Below are positions 8,830 to 18,671 of a DNA stretch of 34,655 nt, in pieces; the stretch's first letter is position 1, and every line of letters begins with the position of its first letter. Location of the stretch: the NCBI RefSeq assembly GCF_000003605.2, contig NW_003119428.1, positions 178,865 to 213,519 of the forward strand, written 5' to 3'. The translations under genes and the position numbers were made by a program. Source of the stretch: Saccoglossus kowalevskii. Its lineage: Eukaryota; Hemichordata; Enteropneusta; Harrimaniidae. Below the pieces are notes generated by a model. The model saw only the letters and a program-made list of their open reading frames with translations. It did no database searches and was not told the DNA's origin.

Positions 8830-10276
8830 CCTATATGTATAACGTGCCACTACTTAGGAGTTTGGTTCATGCTTTATATCATTTCAGAATGTTGTATGAG
8901 CAAAATTTAAAAAAAAGTTAATTCCTGTGAGTAATTTAGCACCACACGTTATTCTTTTCCTTTTCTTTGATTAAATCAATGTATGTTTATCAACGTGCAT
9001 GATCTGTCTAGTGATTGGTGCTGCCCTCTATGGCAGACTGGGTCACTATAATTGTTTTTATTGTTGAGGGCGTGACTCGGTGACCACAGGAGCATTTTTT
9101 TGTGTGTGCCAACATTTTGCTAAAGCTATTCTAAAACTTTAGGGTTTTTTTTTCCTAAGGAAAACAACAAAATTGCCAACTTACCGATTTGAAAATTATA
9201 TTAATTATTAAGTATCATGACATCCTTGCTACACCGTGCGGTTCTTTCACCTATGATGTTATAATCATAGTTTACATCCACATGAAATTATTATACGCCT
9301 AGCTGTGTGACTAACACTGTGATAGTTGTCGTTATTATTGTACTTTGTTTGACCTCTCTGCTTCACCAATGGAACCACAACGCAAATTATTGCGGTGCAT
9401 ATATGCCGATGTAAGTACGAGACCCTAAATTTCCGAGTCGATATTTTGTAAGTAACCTTATTATTGTACATTACTTTTTAAAGACACTAAAAAGAATAGA
9501 AAAATGTCGCTTTCAAAACTATTTACCACAAGGCGCTGTCAAGTAACGTATTCAAAATGTTCACACGTCTTACTCGATCGGACCATGAGAAAGGACGTAA
9601 CCGCTCTCTTATGACACAATTACTTCTACTAGTGACCGTGCCTTTGTATTCATAGCAGCTATATAAGCACAATACAGTTTCAGTGTCGGTAATCCTGGCC
9701 AATGGCCATCATGTCCCAGTACATACATTAAAACTAGATCTAAGATTGAAAAGGTAAAGAACAGGCGATGCAGGGGACGGTGAATCCGAGGCGCGATCGA
9801 TGTAATACTGCACTAACGCAACTTTAAACTTCAGAGAATCTCTGATTTTATCGTTTTAGTCCACAACAATATTGTATAATAATAAGGTACACGGTATTGG
9901 TACCTTCGCTGTACCATGCACTCGGTCGTAAATCCCGGTATTTCGTGCATAGCCTCGTATTATTTTTATTTGTTTATATCACAGTCCCACTATCCCTTTC
10001 TAGATGGACTGTGTTTCTACTATTAAAATAATTTAAGCGTTCACAAACAAATCTGCCAAACGTAACGAATTTCATCGAAATTTGACTAATAACAATATAA
10101 TCGATTTCACCGCTGATATTTATATACAGATGTAAAACGAGCTCCTGGTAAGAGTCAAATTACCATAGTGTTTAGCTGTGAGATAAGATAAGAGATTTAG
10201 TTGTACGATGTCCAATCAGAATATTAATATTCTACTCCTCTGGATAGGATAAAGCCCGAGTTTGAGGACTCGACTT
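8830..10276. other. Intergenic, no gene seen
   Basis: Frames are short and lack splice context. A TATA-like box (CTATATAAGC, about 9659) and a few CpG-rich patches are present but not enough to call a promoter. Confidence 0.5.
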
Positions 10277-10354
10277 GGATATAAAGTCCGATCCGAGATA
10301 AAAATGCGAAGCCGCAGGTTGAGACATTTTTATCTCAGGGAGATCTTTATATCC
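10277..10354. repeat. Inverted repeat / hairpin with 30-bp arms
   Basis: The left arm 10277-10306 starts GGATATAAAGTCCGATCCGA and ends AAAATG. The right arm 10325-10354 is its near complement and ends CTTTATATCC. An 18-nt spacer separates them. It is probably the core of a small foldback element; flanking duplication is not evident. Confidence 0.7.
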
Positions 10355-10711
10355 TAGACATATTTACTTTGTGTTGTGTATATATACGTAAGAACCGCTA
10401 AGGATTATGGGAAACATTGAAATGACGGCGTACATAGACAAAAAGTCAATTGTTTGCTAAAGGTCAGACAAAACTACTAATAAAGAAGAAATATCCAGTT
10501 AAAATTCCTGTTGAGTGATTATTGGGATGAAGTCTAGTCTAGAAGGTAATTCATTCGGGAGGAATTGCCATTGTATTTTTGTATGGGTAGTTTGTTTGAG
10601 ATGTACTCGTTGTCAGTTTTCACTATTCTTTAAGAAATCATTACTACACGCATGCAAAATGGGGAGAAGACAGAAAATACTTTGCCTTACTAACAGTCAT
10701 ATATATAAAAA

Positions 10712-11101
10712 CAGAGGTACATTACTTGGGGTTTGCAACTACGGTGACATAATACCAAGATCCCGTTTCAATCTCGCTCTCGCATAAGCGTTCAAACTCA
10801 GAAAAATGCGAATGCGCATGCCCGAGGTAACTAAGATACTGAGATGTCCAGGCGGATCAAAATAGCTGCTCACGGATGACGGATTACGATAACTATATTT
10901 TCTGTACATTTTCGATGTATTACATTTTTTCTCTATGAATGTGGTAATACATGTTTTATTGTTTTATTACAAACCGCCTATGTCATGTCAGAAGGTCGTA
11001 GCATCAGTCTCGCTAACTGCGAGATGAGACTTGAATGGGATCTTGGCATGATGTCACCATACAGTACTATGCGCGTTGCAAACCCCAAGTAATGTACCTC
11101 T
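10712..11101. mobile_element. Foldback/TIR element, about 390 bp, non-coding
   Basis: The left arm begins near 10712 with AGAGGTACATTACTTGGGGT and includes GGTGACATAATACCAAGATC. The inverted right arm ends near 11101 with matching ACCCCAAGTAATGTACCTCT and GATCTTGGCATGATGTCACC. Arms are about 75-90 bp with indels. The spacer has no transposase. Frames overlapping the arms are not genes. Confidence 0.75.
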
Positions 11102-11850
11102 GATAAAACTAAGTATACTTGAGTATAAAATGAAACTCGCGAAACATCCTTCAAATCCCCATATCTGTTGAGCGCTCCCAGACGTGGCCAAATCATAAAG
11201 TCAGTTAGTGGTTTATGACTTGATTTGACAATCCGATTCAAAAATAAAATTGACATAATTTTCATAAATGCGTTGTATTGTCACATGATCAAAGTAACGT
11301 CATGTGAATCATACAACATCAAAGTCAATATCAACTCTCAAAATTATTCAGATTTATGGGCCGTTGCATACGGAAACGTGTTTAGTGTCAATGTTGCATT
11401 GATGTTTGACTTCAAAATCCAACTAAGTATAGTTGGTAACATGGGTAACTTGTCGTTTGTTTGTTTTTGCTCTATTTCCTTTGGGGACCTAACGTCAGCG
11501 CTTAACCAAAACTTGTACGAATATTAAATTGTTTCTTGCTTTATCACTTTGCACACACACTCTAATCCTCACCCTGCTTACTATTCGCACGTGACGCCTT
11601 GAACCAGCGAATTGTATGCCTTGCATGCGCCCTCCGCGACACTGAACAGGTTTCTAATCAGTGACGTAATTCGCGTAACTAGGATCTATTAGAATAACCA
11701 TATTGGGCCAATAATAAACTATTACATTTGCATAATATGCAGATTACATTTAGACGGAAAACATTATCGTTGCAAAGATTAGACGGAACTCAGCGACTAT
11801 CTGCAACGTTTCGTTGCTTTAACACAAGTCTATTTCTTATGTTAGCCATT
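11102..11850. other. Intergenic, no gene seen
   Basis: Mixed-composition sequence. The longest frame (11225-11527) begins inside the region just after the foldback element and shows no protein-like motif. Nothing else is supported. Confidence 0.4.
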
Positions 11851-11853
11851 TTA

Positions 11854-12055
11854 ATATGTGCCAAGTTTGAAGGCGCTAGCAACTTTTCCTTTTAGTTCTA
11901 TTGCGATCATACATAAACATATAGTTTGGCCATGACCTTTGTATTTTCACCTAAAATGCAACCAGGTCATGTGAGACACGTAAGAACGTGTGCCAAATTT
12001 AAAGGAACGAGCTAATTTACCCTTCTATATATTGTGAACACACATAAACACTACC
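11854..12055. repeat. Two-copy dispersed-repeat segment
   Basis: Two diverged copies, about 133 bp apart, start near 11854 and 11988: ATGTGCCAAGTTTGAAGGCG... and CGTGTGCCAAATTTAAAGGA... Each continues with 'agctaa/agcaac', 'cctt', 'tagtt/tatatt' and ACATAAACA. The phrases 'gccatgacctttg' and 'aaccaggtcatgtgag' between them are typical of dispersed invertebrate repeats. Confidence 0.6.
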
Positions 12056-12112
12056 CGTACGTACGTACACTGCGTATGCTGTCGTTCTAATGCAATGGTC
12101 TCACTATGTTTA

Positions 12113-12378
12113 CATTCATGGATTCACCAGTACAATAATTAGTTATATTGCAATTCGCTTAGTATCACCCAGGGTAAGGTTACAATAGCTCCACGAGACT
12201 AAGTTTGAATCCACGGGTTTACCAGTAAAATGATTTGTTATATTGTAATTTTGAGCAAAATTATCCAGGGTAAGGTTATATTAGTTCCACGGGACTATGT
12301 GTTTAAATTCACGGGTTCGCCAGTAAAATAATTAGTTATATTTTAATTTGGCACAACATCTAGAGTAAGGTTCTGTTT
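12113..12378. repeat. About 97-bp direct repeat, three diverged copies
   Basis: Copies begin near 12113, 12210 and 12308. Each reads roughly TTCACGGGTTTACCAGTAAA, then 'ATAATTAGTTATATTGTAATT', 'CCAGGGTAAGGTTATA' and 'TTCCACGGGACTA'. The third copy is truncated after 'GTAAGGTT'. Confidence 0.8.
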
Positions 12379-12379
12379 A

Positions 12380-13716
12380 AAGCGTGGTGGTCGTCATGCC
12401 GCGCATGTGTGACGTTTGTGTTGATGAACATTGGTTTTCCTATGGAAATCACAATGAGGGTTGACCTGGGCGCGACTTGCACTAATTACCGCCGGTGCTC
12501 CTTCGATACCTTCCAATCACCTAACAATTACTTAATTAAAGCTTGGAAACGTCTCAGTTTGTTCTGGTTGATCTCGCCATCTTTGTTTACATGAGACCCA
12601 TATATCTAGCGTATGCGTGGTGCGACGACTCCCGCCCTTTATTAACTATTTGCAAGAAAATGTGCCGTGGACCAACTAACGTTATACACGTATTACTTTG
12701 CAATTTGTTGAAAGGGTCATTTCTAGATTACATTTAATGGCTATTTATCAAAAAAGTCATTTCTTAAGCGAGATTGATTCATTTCCCATTTACCATACTA
12801 ATATGCATTATATTTTGACAGCAAAGGCATCGATTGAATGGCCCACAGCGTATTGAATAGCTTCATTAATATATGAATACACATGTAGTCGTGATCTGCA
12901 AATTGCACCAGTATGTCTTTGTAAATATTTGTGGTAACAATTCTTTTACGCGGGGTTGATGACTTCTGGCAATCACAATTTGCTATGGCAACCGACTGTA
13001 TTCGTAAATAGAGAATACTATCTCCAATCAAGTTACTGTGTTGCGTCCAACGATACGCGTTGACACAGAAAAGATTTGGCTGAGCTTGTTACTTTCCTTT
13101 TCAATATACGTGCGAAATCAAAATCTTTTTTTACAAAACCGATTCTGTGCAATACATCGCGTCACAATTGTGTTTACATAGATTGCTTCCAGTATTAGAT
13201 CAGTTTTTCACTATCGCGTTGTATTCTTTAAAATCTACGATAAAAAATTGCGGTTTGCACATTCATGTATAATTAAAGATAGAATCGCGTGCTTCCGATA
13301 ACTTCGGTTCGCTTAAAATTGGGAAATTAGTTCTTCTTTGAATAATTGCGAATTATTTTAATTATTGTGATCATCGAGACGTATTGGTAAATTACAATTT
13401 GCTTGAGTTATCCGCGCTCGCGAAATTATACTCTGCACAAATACTGTACACGCATGGTGAGATTACATCGATCACCCGGTATCTTGATTTTGGCTCACTG
13501 GATTTGTGCTCTAGAAAGATGGCACAATCGATACTGCTTTTTACATTGAACTGGTTCAGAATCTGTATAACCTGCATGATGAAATATGTATATTTGTTCA
13601 CCTTTTAGAGTGTTTATTGACCTTTTAGCTGCCTGTGCATAGAGTTGATCAAGATGTTTGATTGTTGCATCTGAACAAAATCGTGACTGTCGCCAACTCA
13701 TTCAGAGTCGAGGCGA
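12380..13716. other. Intergenic, no gene seen
   Basis: Several 60-80-codon frames occur on both strands and overlap each other, as expected by chance at this composition. No splice-supported or motif-bearing exon was found. Confidence 0.4.
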
Positions 13717-13898
13717 CCCCAGGCACGGCGTCTGAGACCAGATTAGACCCAATCTGATTAAAATCTTATGTAGTGTTATTATTTTATTATTATTATTTCA
13801 TAACATTTTGTCGCCTTACAAAATAAATAATAATAATAGCCCGTGCACATCAGATTTTAATCTGATTGGACTAGGCGCAGACTAGTAGTATTCTGGGG
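13717..13898. mobile_element. Short TIR element (MITE), about 182 bp
   Basis: The left arm runs from CCCCAG at 13717 through GTCTGAGACCAGATTAGACC to ATCTGATTAAAATC. The inverted right arm runs from GATTTTAATCTGATTGGACT through GCGCAGAC to CTGGGG at 13898. The centre is a TTATTATT-rich loop. There is no coding capacity and no clear target duplication. Confidence 0.65.
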
Positions 13899-14224
13899 AC
13901 TAGAGTAGGCGTCATATTTTTAACAACCAGTCACGGAACATCTATTCCATTCATATAAAATATAAGCTTTAATGTGTCGTCAATATAAACTAGGCGATAT
14001 CTGGAGAGCTGGTGGATTGTACGAGTGTATACAATGTCGTTTTCTGCAAACCCTGACGCTGCATGGTGGATGACAACAGGGGTTAGGGCCGCCTACTGTA
14101 GGTGTGTGGACGTGGGTTTCAATATTACGTGTATCTTGGGGATACGATGTTGATGCTCGACTATTACACCGTACAGGGAACGTTACGCGTCGGTCGACAC
14201 AATCGATACACGTACTGCCATGTG

Positions 14225-14665
14225 CATACCCCCGGGGGACAATACATAGAACTTGTCTAATGGGGACGTGCCCCTGAAATGGGTCTCGTCTTTTTTCTGG
14301 TCAAGATAGGTATAAATAGCGGTAATATTTTTTCCGATTTGGTATAAATAACCTAAACACTGTGTTAATAGTATGCTCTTCTGTAAGTGGCAGAGATGTT
14401 TCTATGGTCAAAATACATATTTTAATAAATCAATATACAATACAACTGTTGGCTTACATGTGCTTCTATTGGAGATGCTTTTCTAATAGAGCAAATACGG
14501 TAACTGTTTTATTTGGAATAAACAGTGATGACAGAAATGGTACTTTGGAATAAATATGGGTATAGATTTTGCCACTATCCCGGTATAAAAATGGTCACAC
14601 TTTGAAGCACTCAGGGGCACCTTCCTACCCAGCTATGTATCAACCCCCCCCCCCCCCGTGCGGTA
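14225..14665. repeat. Dispersed-repeat fragment ending in a poly-C tract
   Basis: The stretch starts 'catacccccgggggacaata', contains repeated 'ggtataaata' phrases (14309, 14341) and ends 'cacctt-cctacccagctatgtatcaa' with about 14 C. Its style matches the poly-C bounded segment at 27400-27775. Part of it (TTTCTATGGTCAAAATA, about 14398) recurs near 33305. Confidence 0.45.
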
Positions 14666-15055
14666 TTTTCGTAATAATGTCATATTTTCGAGCGTGTTTA
14701 AATACATCCTGATAAAAAACATTAGGAGTGATTTTTCATAAGATAAAACCCTTGTTTTTGCAGCAAACATAAAGGTATTAGTTCGACGAATTGCGCATGC
14801 GTCAGATTTAGCTGTACGTATCTGTAATTAACAACCCGGGTTTTCAGTATTTCATCGAACAAACACTGCGGCCGAGACTTTATTTTTATTTTACGATAAA
14901 TTATACGAAAATGTTTTATTTAACACTGATTTTAACTTAAGGCAATATCATACATAATTATTTAAACATTCTCAAAAACGATCTCTGTATTGTTGGGGAA
15001 AAGTATTAACCGAAGTATACGGGGAGTCTAACCTGACGCATACAAGTTACAGCAA

Positions 15056-15126
15056 TTTCTGTGTTTAACCACAGTCCTTTATAGAGTACAGAGGCACTGT
15101 ACAGAGGGACTGTGGTTTAACAGAAA
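15056..15126. repeat. Compact 71-nt hairpin
   Basis: The left arm is TTCTGTGTTTAACCACAGTCC. The right arm is its near complement, GGACTGTGGTTTAACAGAA. A second inner stem, AGTACAG/CTGTAC, closes a five-base loop. Size and pairing are pre-miRNA-like, but a minimal foldback element would look the same. It could be read on either strand. Confidence 0.6.
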
Positions 15127-15129
15127 GTG

Positions 15130-16206
15130 GGCATCGTCGCCGAATCATCACATGCAAAAGGACGCCCTCTGTAGCTAGTCTGTACTTTTGAACACATTTG
15201 TACATATTCGCGTTATGTTCGGATATTAAAGCTGACTGGAAAGAAAAATCCAGCTGGCAATAAACAATAACAGCTATGAAGTAATCGTGGCGCCATGACG
15301 TAATATCTTCACCGGAACCGGAAGTTGCATATAGGCAAACCTAAAGAAGCTTTAATTATTAAAAATTTTCTGGGGCCCGCTGAGTGCATATACTTTAAGC
15401 TCATTCTGCATTACTGAGTGGCGACTATGAAAACATGCATACTAGAAATAACAGAATCTTTGACTAAATCGTTTGACAAATCGTGAATTTATTATAAATG
15501 CTTAATTTTCAATTCCTCCGTGCTTAAAGATAAAATCCCGTTCTCAGAGAATTCCCGAATGCAATACTGCTTCACGGCCAGTAATTATTTACGTTCGCTT
15601 GACACCTATTCCCGCGGAATATGCATTTCCTGTCGATTTAAGTGCTCGTGTGTTCTCCTTTTACCGGGTGCAGTCAACGTTAACGATGTTTGGTCATGGC
15701 GACCACAAGGCACGGCCATTTTAATGCGCTTTTATTGTAGAAACCACAGTGTATACGTGCGCATCGTGGATATATGGAAACGATGGGTTCAAGAGTGAAG
15801 CATTGATCTCAAAACCAAAAAGGTTGTTTTTTGCTTTCTTCACAGAGATTACATCAGAAATACATTTTAAGTATCTCAATGTTGTAACTTTGGCCCCAAA
15901 AATCCTCCGAAAAATTCTGTAACGGCATCAATAGTAAATCGTACGGTGGGTCATTTTGGGCGATGCACGGCGACGGTAATCATCATCATTATATCTGCCG
16001 AGTATTTCATGTAAGTTGGAATATACTTATACAATGGAAGAAATTTTGGCAGACTGATCACGAAACTTTCGATAAAATTATCACGTGACGACGGCGATCT
16101 TTCGTTCGGTACGCGTAATCAAATATTGGTGTTATTCTTCTCACATGCTATATACTAGTAGTACGCGATGCGAATTTGAGGCAACTGACTGTCAACTCAA
16201 CGTGAC
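15130..16206. other. Intergenic, no gene seen
   Basis: No convincing coding region. The open frame at 15520-15798 begins without an ATG at its first codon and lacks motifs or splice context. Confidence 0.4.
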
Positions 16207-16209
16207 TTA

Positions 16210-16625
16210 GGGACGACGTCAAAAGATCGATGTCGGATAAAAAACTTAATTCCTTTAGTTTTTTTCCAACCCCCCCCCCCTACCCTACCCCCACTGAAAC
16301 TTAATTGATAAATATTGGTCATGGCGTCAGACTACATTCACCATTAAATACAAATTGATAATCGGACAGTAGTATTGCATAGCAGTTGGTTGTCGGGTGG
16401 GTGTAAAATAATTTTACAAATGCACCTCATTTGACGCACAAATTTACCCTCGAACCAAACCATTTTTTCTGGGTTTTTTTCCCCTTTTCGGTTATTTCTG
16501 TCCATGATTGAATAGAAAAAAACGAACTACAAATACTCCAAGATTTTTTTGACTTCATTAAAAAATAAAATCGTTTTTGTAGGAAATAAGTTTTTTATCC
16601 GACATCGATCTTTTGACGTCGTCCC
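16210..16625. mobile_element. PIF/Harbinger-like MITE, 416 bp, TTA target duplication
   Basis: The 44-bp terminal inverted repeats differ at about two positions. The left arm is 16210-16253 (GGGACGACGTCAAAAGATCG...); the right arm is 16582-16625 and ends CGATCTTTTGACGTCGTCCC. TTA flanks both sides (16207-16209 and 16626-16628). A 3-bp TTA/TAA duplication with G-rich ends is known for PIF/Harbinger. The interior is non-coding and includes a poly-C stretch. Confidence 0.82.
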
Positions 16626-16755
16626 TTAAAACATGAGAACACTTCCGACTTGTTAAAATGGATCGTGTCTGCTGAGTTTAAACTGCCACTTGCAACACAG
16701 GGAGCCAAGGAACTATGATCAACTGACGCACTCCCTATGAAAGCGGGGGGTGGTT

Positions 16756-17205
16756 NNNNNNNNNNNNNNNNNNNNNNNNNNNNNNNNNNNNNNNNNNNNN
16801 NNNNNNNNNNNNNNNNNNNNNNNNNNNNNNNNNNNNNNNNNNNNNNNNNNNNNNNNNNNNNNNNNNNNNNNNNNNNNNNNNNNNNNNNNNNNNNNNNNNN
16901 NNNNNNNNNNNNNNNNNNNNNNNNNNNNNNNNNNNNNNNNNNNNNNNNNNNNNNNNNNNNNNNNNNNNNNNNNNNNNNNNNNNNNNNNNNNNNNNNNNNN
17001 NNNNNNNNNNNNNNNNNNNNNNNNNNNNNNNNNNNNNNNNNNNNNNNNNNNNNNNNNNNNNNNNNNNNNNNNNNNNNNNNNNNNNNNNNNNNNNNNNNNN
17101 NNNNNNNNNNNNNNNNNNNNNNNNNNNNNNNNNNNNNNNNNNNNNNNNNNNNNNNNNNNNNNNNNNNNNNNNNNNNNNNNNNNNNNNNNNNNNNNNNNNN
17201 NNNNN
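16756..17205. other. Assembly gap, 450 N
   Basis: Unresolved bases, probably caused by the flanking inverted repeat and the poly-G/poly-C tract at the left edge. Frames crossing it have no meaning. Confidence 0.99.
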
Positions 17206-17491
17206 CTAAATGGAGTAAATTTGTGTAGTTTTCTTGATTTATTCTGCAGATATCAGTAAAATGTAGGTAAGGCTTTGGCGAAATTTGAAGGAGCAACTAA
17301 TATTCTTCAACTTGGTATTTTTTTTAGATTTTATTTTTCATTCTTTTCGTCTGTTTTTTCGAGTTTAAAAAATGTGAGCTGGTTGGAGCCTTCATCCCTT
17401 GTCTATTACTTACACCAGATACCAGCCGATAACCCCCCCCCCCCCCGCTCATAAGGAGTGCGTACAGTTGATCATAGTTCCTGGGCTCCCT

Positions 17492-17682
17492 TAGACTGGC
17501 GCAGTCAGGGCGATTAATTTTTTTTTTGTAGTTTAAATACAATTTTTTAAAAAATCACCTGTAACTGCGAAATCACCTGTAACTGCGAAATCGTGATTTC
17601 GCGCTAACACCTCCATTTCGCGATTTTTTAAATTTTATTTAAACTACAAAAACAAATTAATCGCCTCGACTGCGCCAGTCTA
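17492..17682. mobile_element. Nested MITE, 191 bp, 9-bp target duplication
   Basis: The terminal inverted repeats are about 60 bp, starting TAGACTGGCGCAGTC and ending GACTGCGCCAGTCTA, with 'GGCGATTAATT' and 'TTGTAGTTTAAAT' conserved inward. The direct repeat GGGCTCCCT flanks it at 17483-17491 and 17683-17691. The centre has two copies of AATCACCTGTAACTGCGA. A 9-bp duplication suggests Mutator-like, with hAT (8 bp) as alternative; the termini do not settle the superfamily. Confidence 0.85.
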
Positions 17683-17703
17683 GGGCTCCCTGTGCTTGCA
17701 ACA

Positions 17704-17850
17704 TATACAACGCGTGAAAAATACGTTATTTCTGTATACTGAATTCGAAAGCGCTCTGCGTGACGGCGATGGCGCCTTAAAAGGCGATGGTCGTCACGCA
17801 GCGCGTGTTCGAATTTCATGTAAACAATGTATTTTACACGCGTTGTGTAC
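17704..17850. repeat. Long near-complete hairpin, about 147 bp
   Basis: The two halves are inverted copies: left TATACAACGCGTGAAAAATACG, GAATTCGAAAGCGC, CTGCGTGACG; right CGTCACGCAGCGCG, TGTTCGAATTTC, GTATTTTACACGCGTTGTGTA. They meet at GGCGCCTTAAAAGGCG with almost no loop. It lies about 140 bp beyond the stop codon of the folate-receptor-like gene, so it could fall in its 3'UTR. It is probably a foldback MITE. Confidence 0.75.
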
Positions 17851-17987
17851 GTCGCTATGAGTCCCATGTCGAACATGACGCGGCACGACGACCACCGCCC
17901 TTTAAACGACCCCATAGTCGATGACGTTTATATATAGAAAGAATGTCGATTTAAAACCGCCTTGGGCGATGACCATGTTTTTTAACA

Positions 17988-18671
17988 CTAAAGCGGTTGA
18001 TGGAGATTGATAAGTAAAGACAACAAACATATGAATACGATAAGTGGTGTACTGTGTGTGGTTAAAAGTACACCGTCTACGTAGCTATCGGGGTCGTAGG
18101 AAAAGCAATCCGACCCCGTATTTACCCTCTCCACTTTAAATTTCCTGGAAACACAGAATTCTCGTCCACTCGAGTACAGATCTTTGATACGTTGTCCCTT
18201 CAGGCTGGAATCTCCACACGCATGAAACATTTCATCGCAGAAATCTTCACACACTGTCAACGTCTCACGTCTGTAGAATTTGTACTGCTCTGGGGAGCAC
18301 ACGTAGCACATGAGAAAATTTAAGAACTTTAGGCATCTGTCCTCCGCGCCGTAAGGGGGCGGTATGCCGTCAAATATAATATCTATTTCTTCCTGGTTAC
18401 AGCAGGAAAACTCTCGGTACCAGGTGCAATTTTTTAAATAAGGTTCTCTCCTCGGGGAGCGGTTATTAAAATAAGGACAAAAAGCTTCCTCTGTTGAACT
18501 CTCTTCCCCGTCGATGTGCTCTGAGACATAGACGTTGCCACAAACTACTTGGTACTGAAATAGAAACGCACAACAGAACCATAATAGCATCAGGCAGCAT
18601 TGGCAGATGCTATCCTGGTATGTCAGTTTGAACGTTGCCATGGAAATATAGAATACTCCACTTGTATCCAT
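17988..18671 (-). CDS. Secreted, probably GPI-anchored folate-receptor-like protein
   Basis: A single open frame of 227 residues, ATG to TAG, with no intron signals needed. Residues 21-43 include a hydrophobic segment (LMLLWFCCAFLF) that serves as a signal peptide; starting at Met11 would put it closer to the N-terminus, and both ATGs have the same TTCC-ATGG context. The ectodomain (65-189) has 12 Cys, an even number, in the order FCPYF, NCTWYREFSCC, RCLKF, MCYVCSP, VCEDFC, HACG, FCVS, DCF. The SCC pair, C-x-x-C-S-P and C-x-x-x-C-x-x-x-x-x-x-C spacing match the folate receptor/HHIP N-terminal family. Asn70 and Asn81 are glycosylation sequons. A final hydrophobic tail (209-221) after a small-residue stretch suggests GPI attachment. 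Ligand unknown; folate binding is not shown. Confidence 0.85.
   Translation of the reverse strand: MDTSGVFYISMATFKLTYQDSICQCCLMLLWFCCAFLFQYQVVCGNVYVSEHIDGEESSTEEAFCPYFNNRSPRREPYLKNCTWYREFSCCNQEEIDIIFDGIPPPYGAEDRCLKFLNFLMCYVCSPEQYKFYRRETLTVCEDFCDEMFHACGDSSLKGQRIKDLYSSGREFCVSRKFKVERVNTGSDCFSYDPDSYVDGVLLTTHSTPLIVFICLLSLLINLHQPL

Larger units (their letters stand above)
16690..17700. repeat. Large inverted repeat spanning the assembly gap
   Basis: The left arm 16690-16755 (TTGCAACACAGGGAGCCAAGG, ATGATCAACTGACGCACTCC, AAAGCGGGGGGTGG) is inverted at 17431-17491, and resumes at 17692-17700 after an inserted MITE. The arms are about 65 bp with a few mismatches. They face inward on the gap, suggesting the ends of a larger foldback element whose centre is partly unsequenced. 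Confidence 0.75.

Noticed and set aside
9655-9680. Promoter with TATA box (GCTATATAAGC)
   Set aside because: No gene starts nearby in the expected direction; such boxes are frequent by chance in AT-rich DNA.
12409-13701. Several overlapping 60-77 codon frames on both strands
   Set aside because: Mutually overlapping, no splice sites, no recognisable motifs; expected by chance.
16595-17296. Open frames of 160-230 codons across the N run
   Set aside because: They consist almost wholly of unknown bases.
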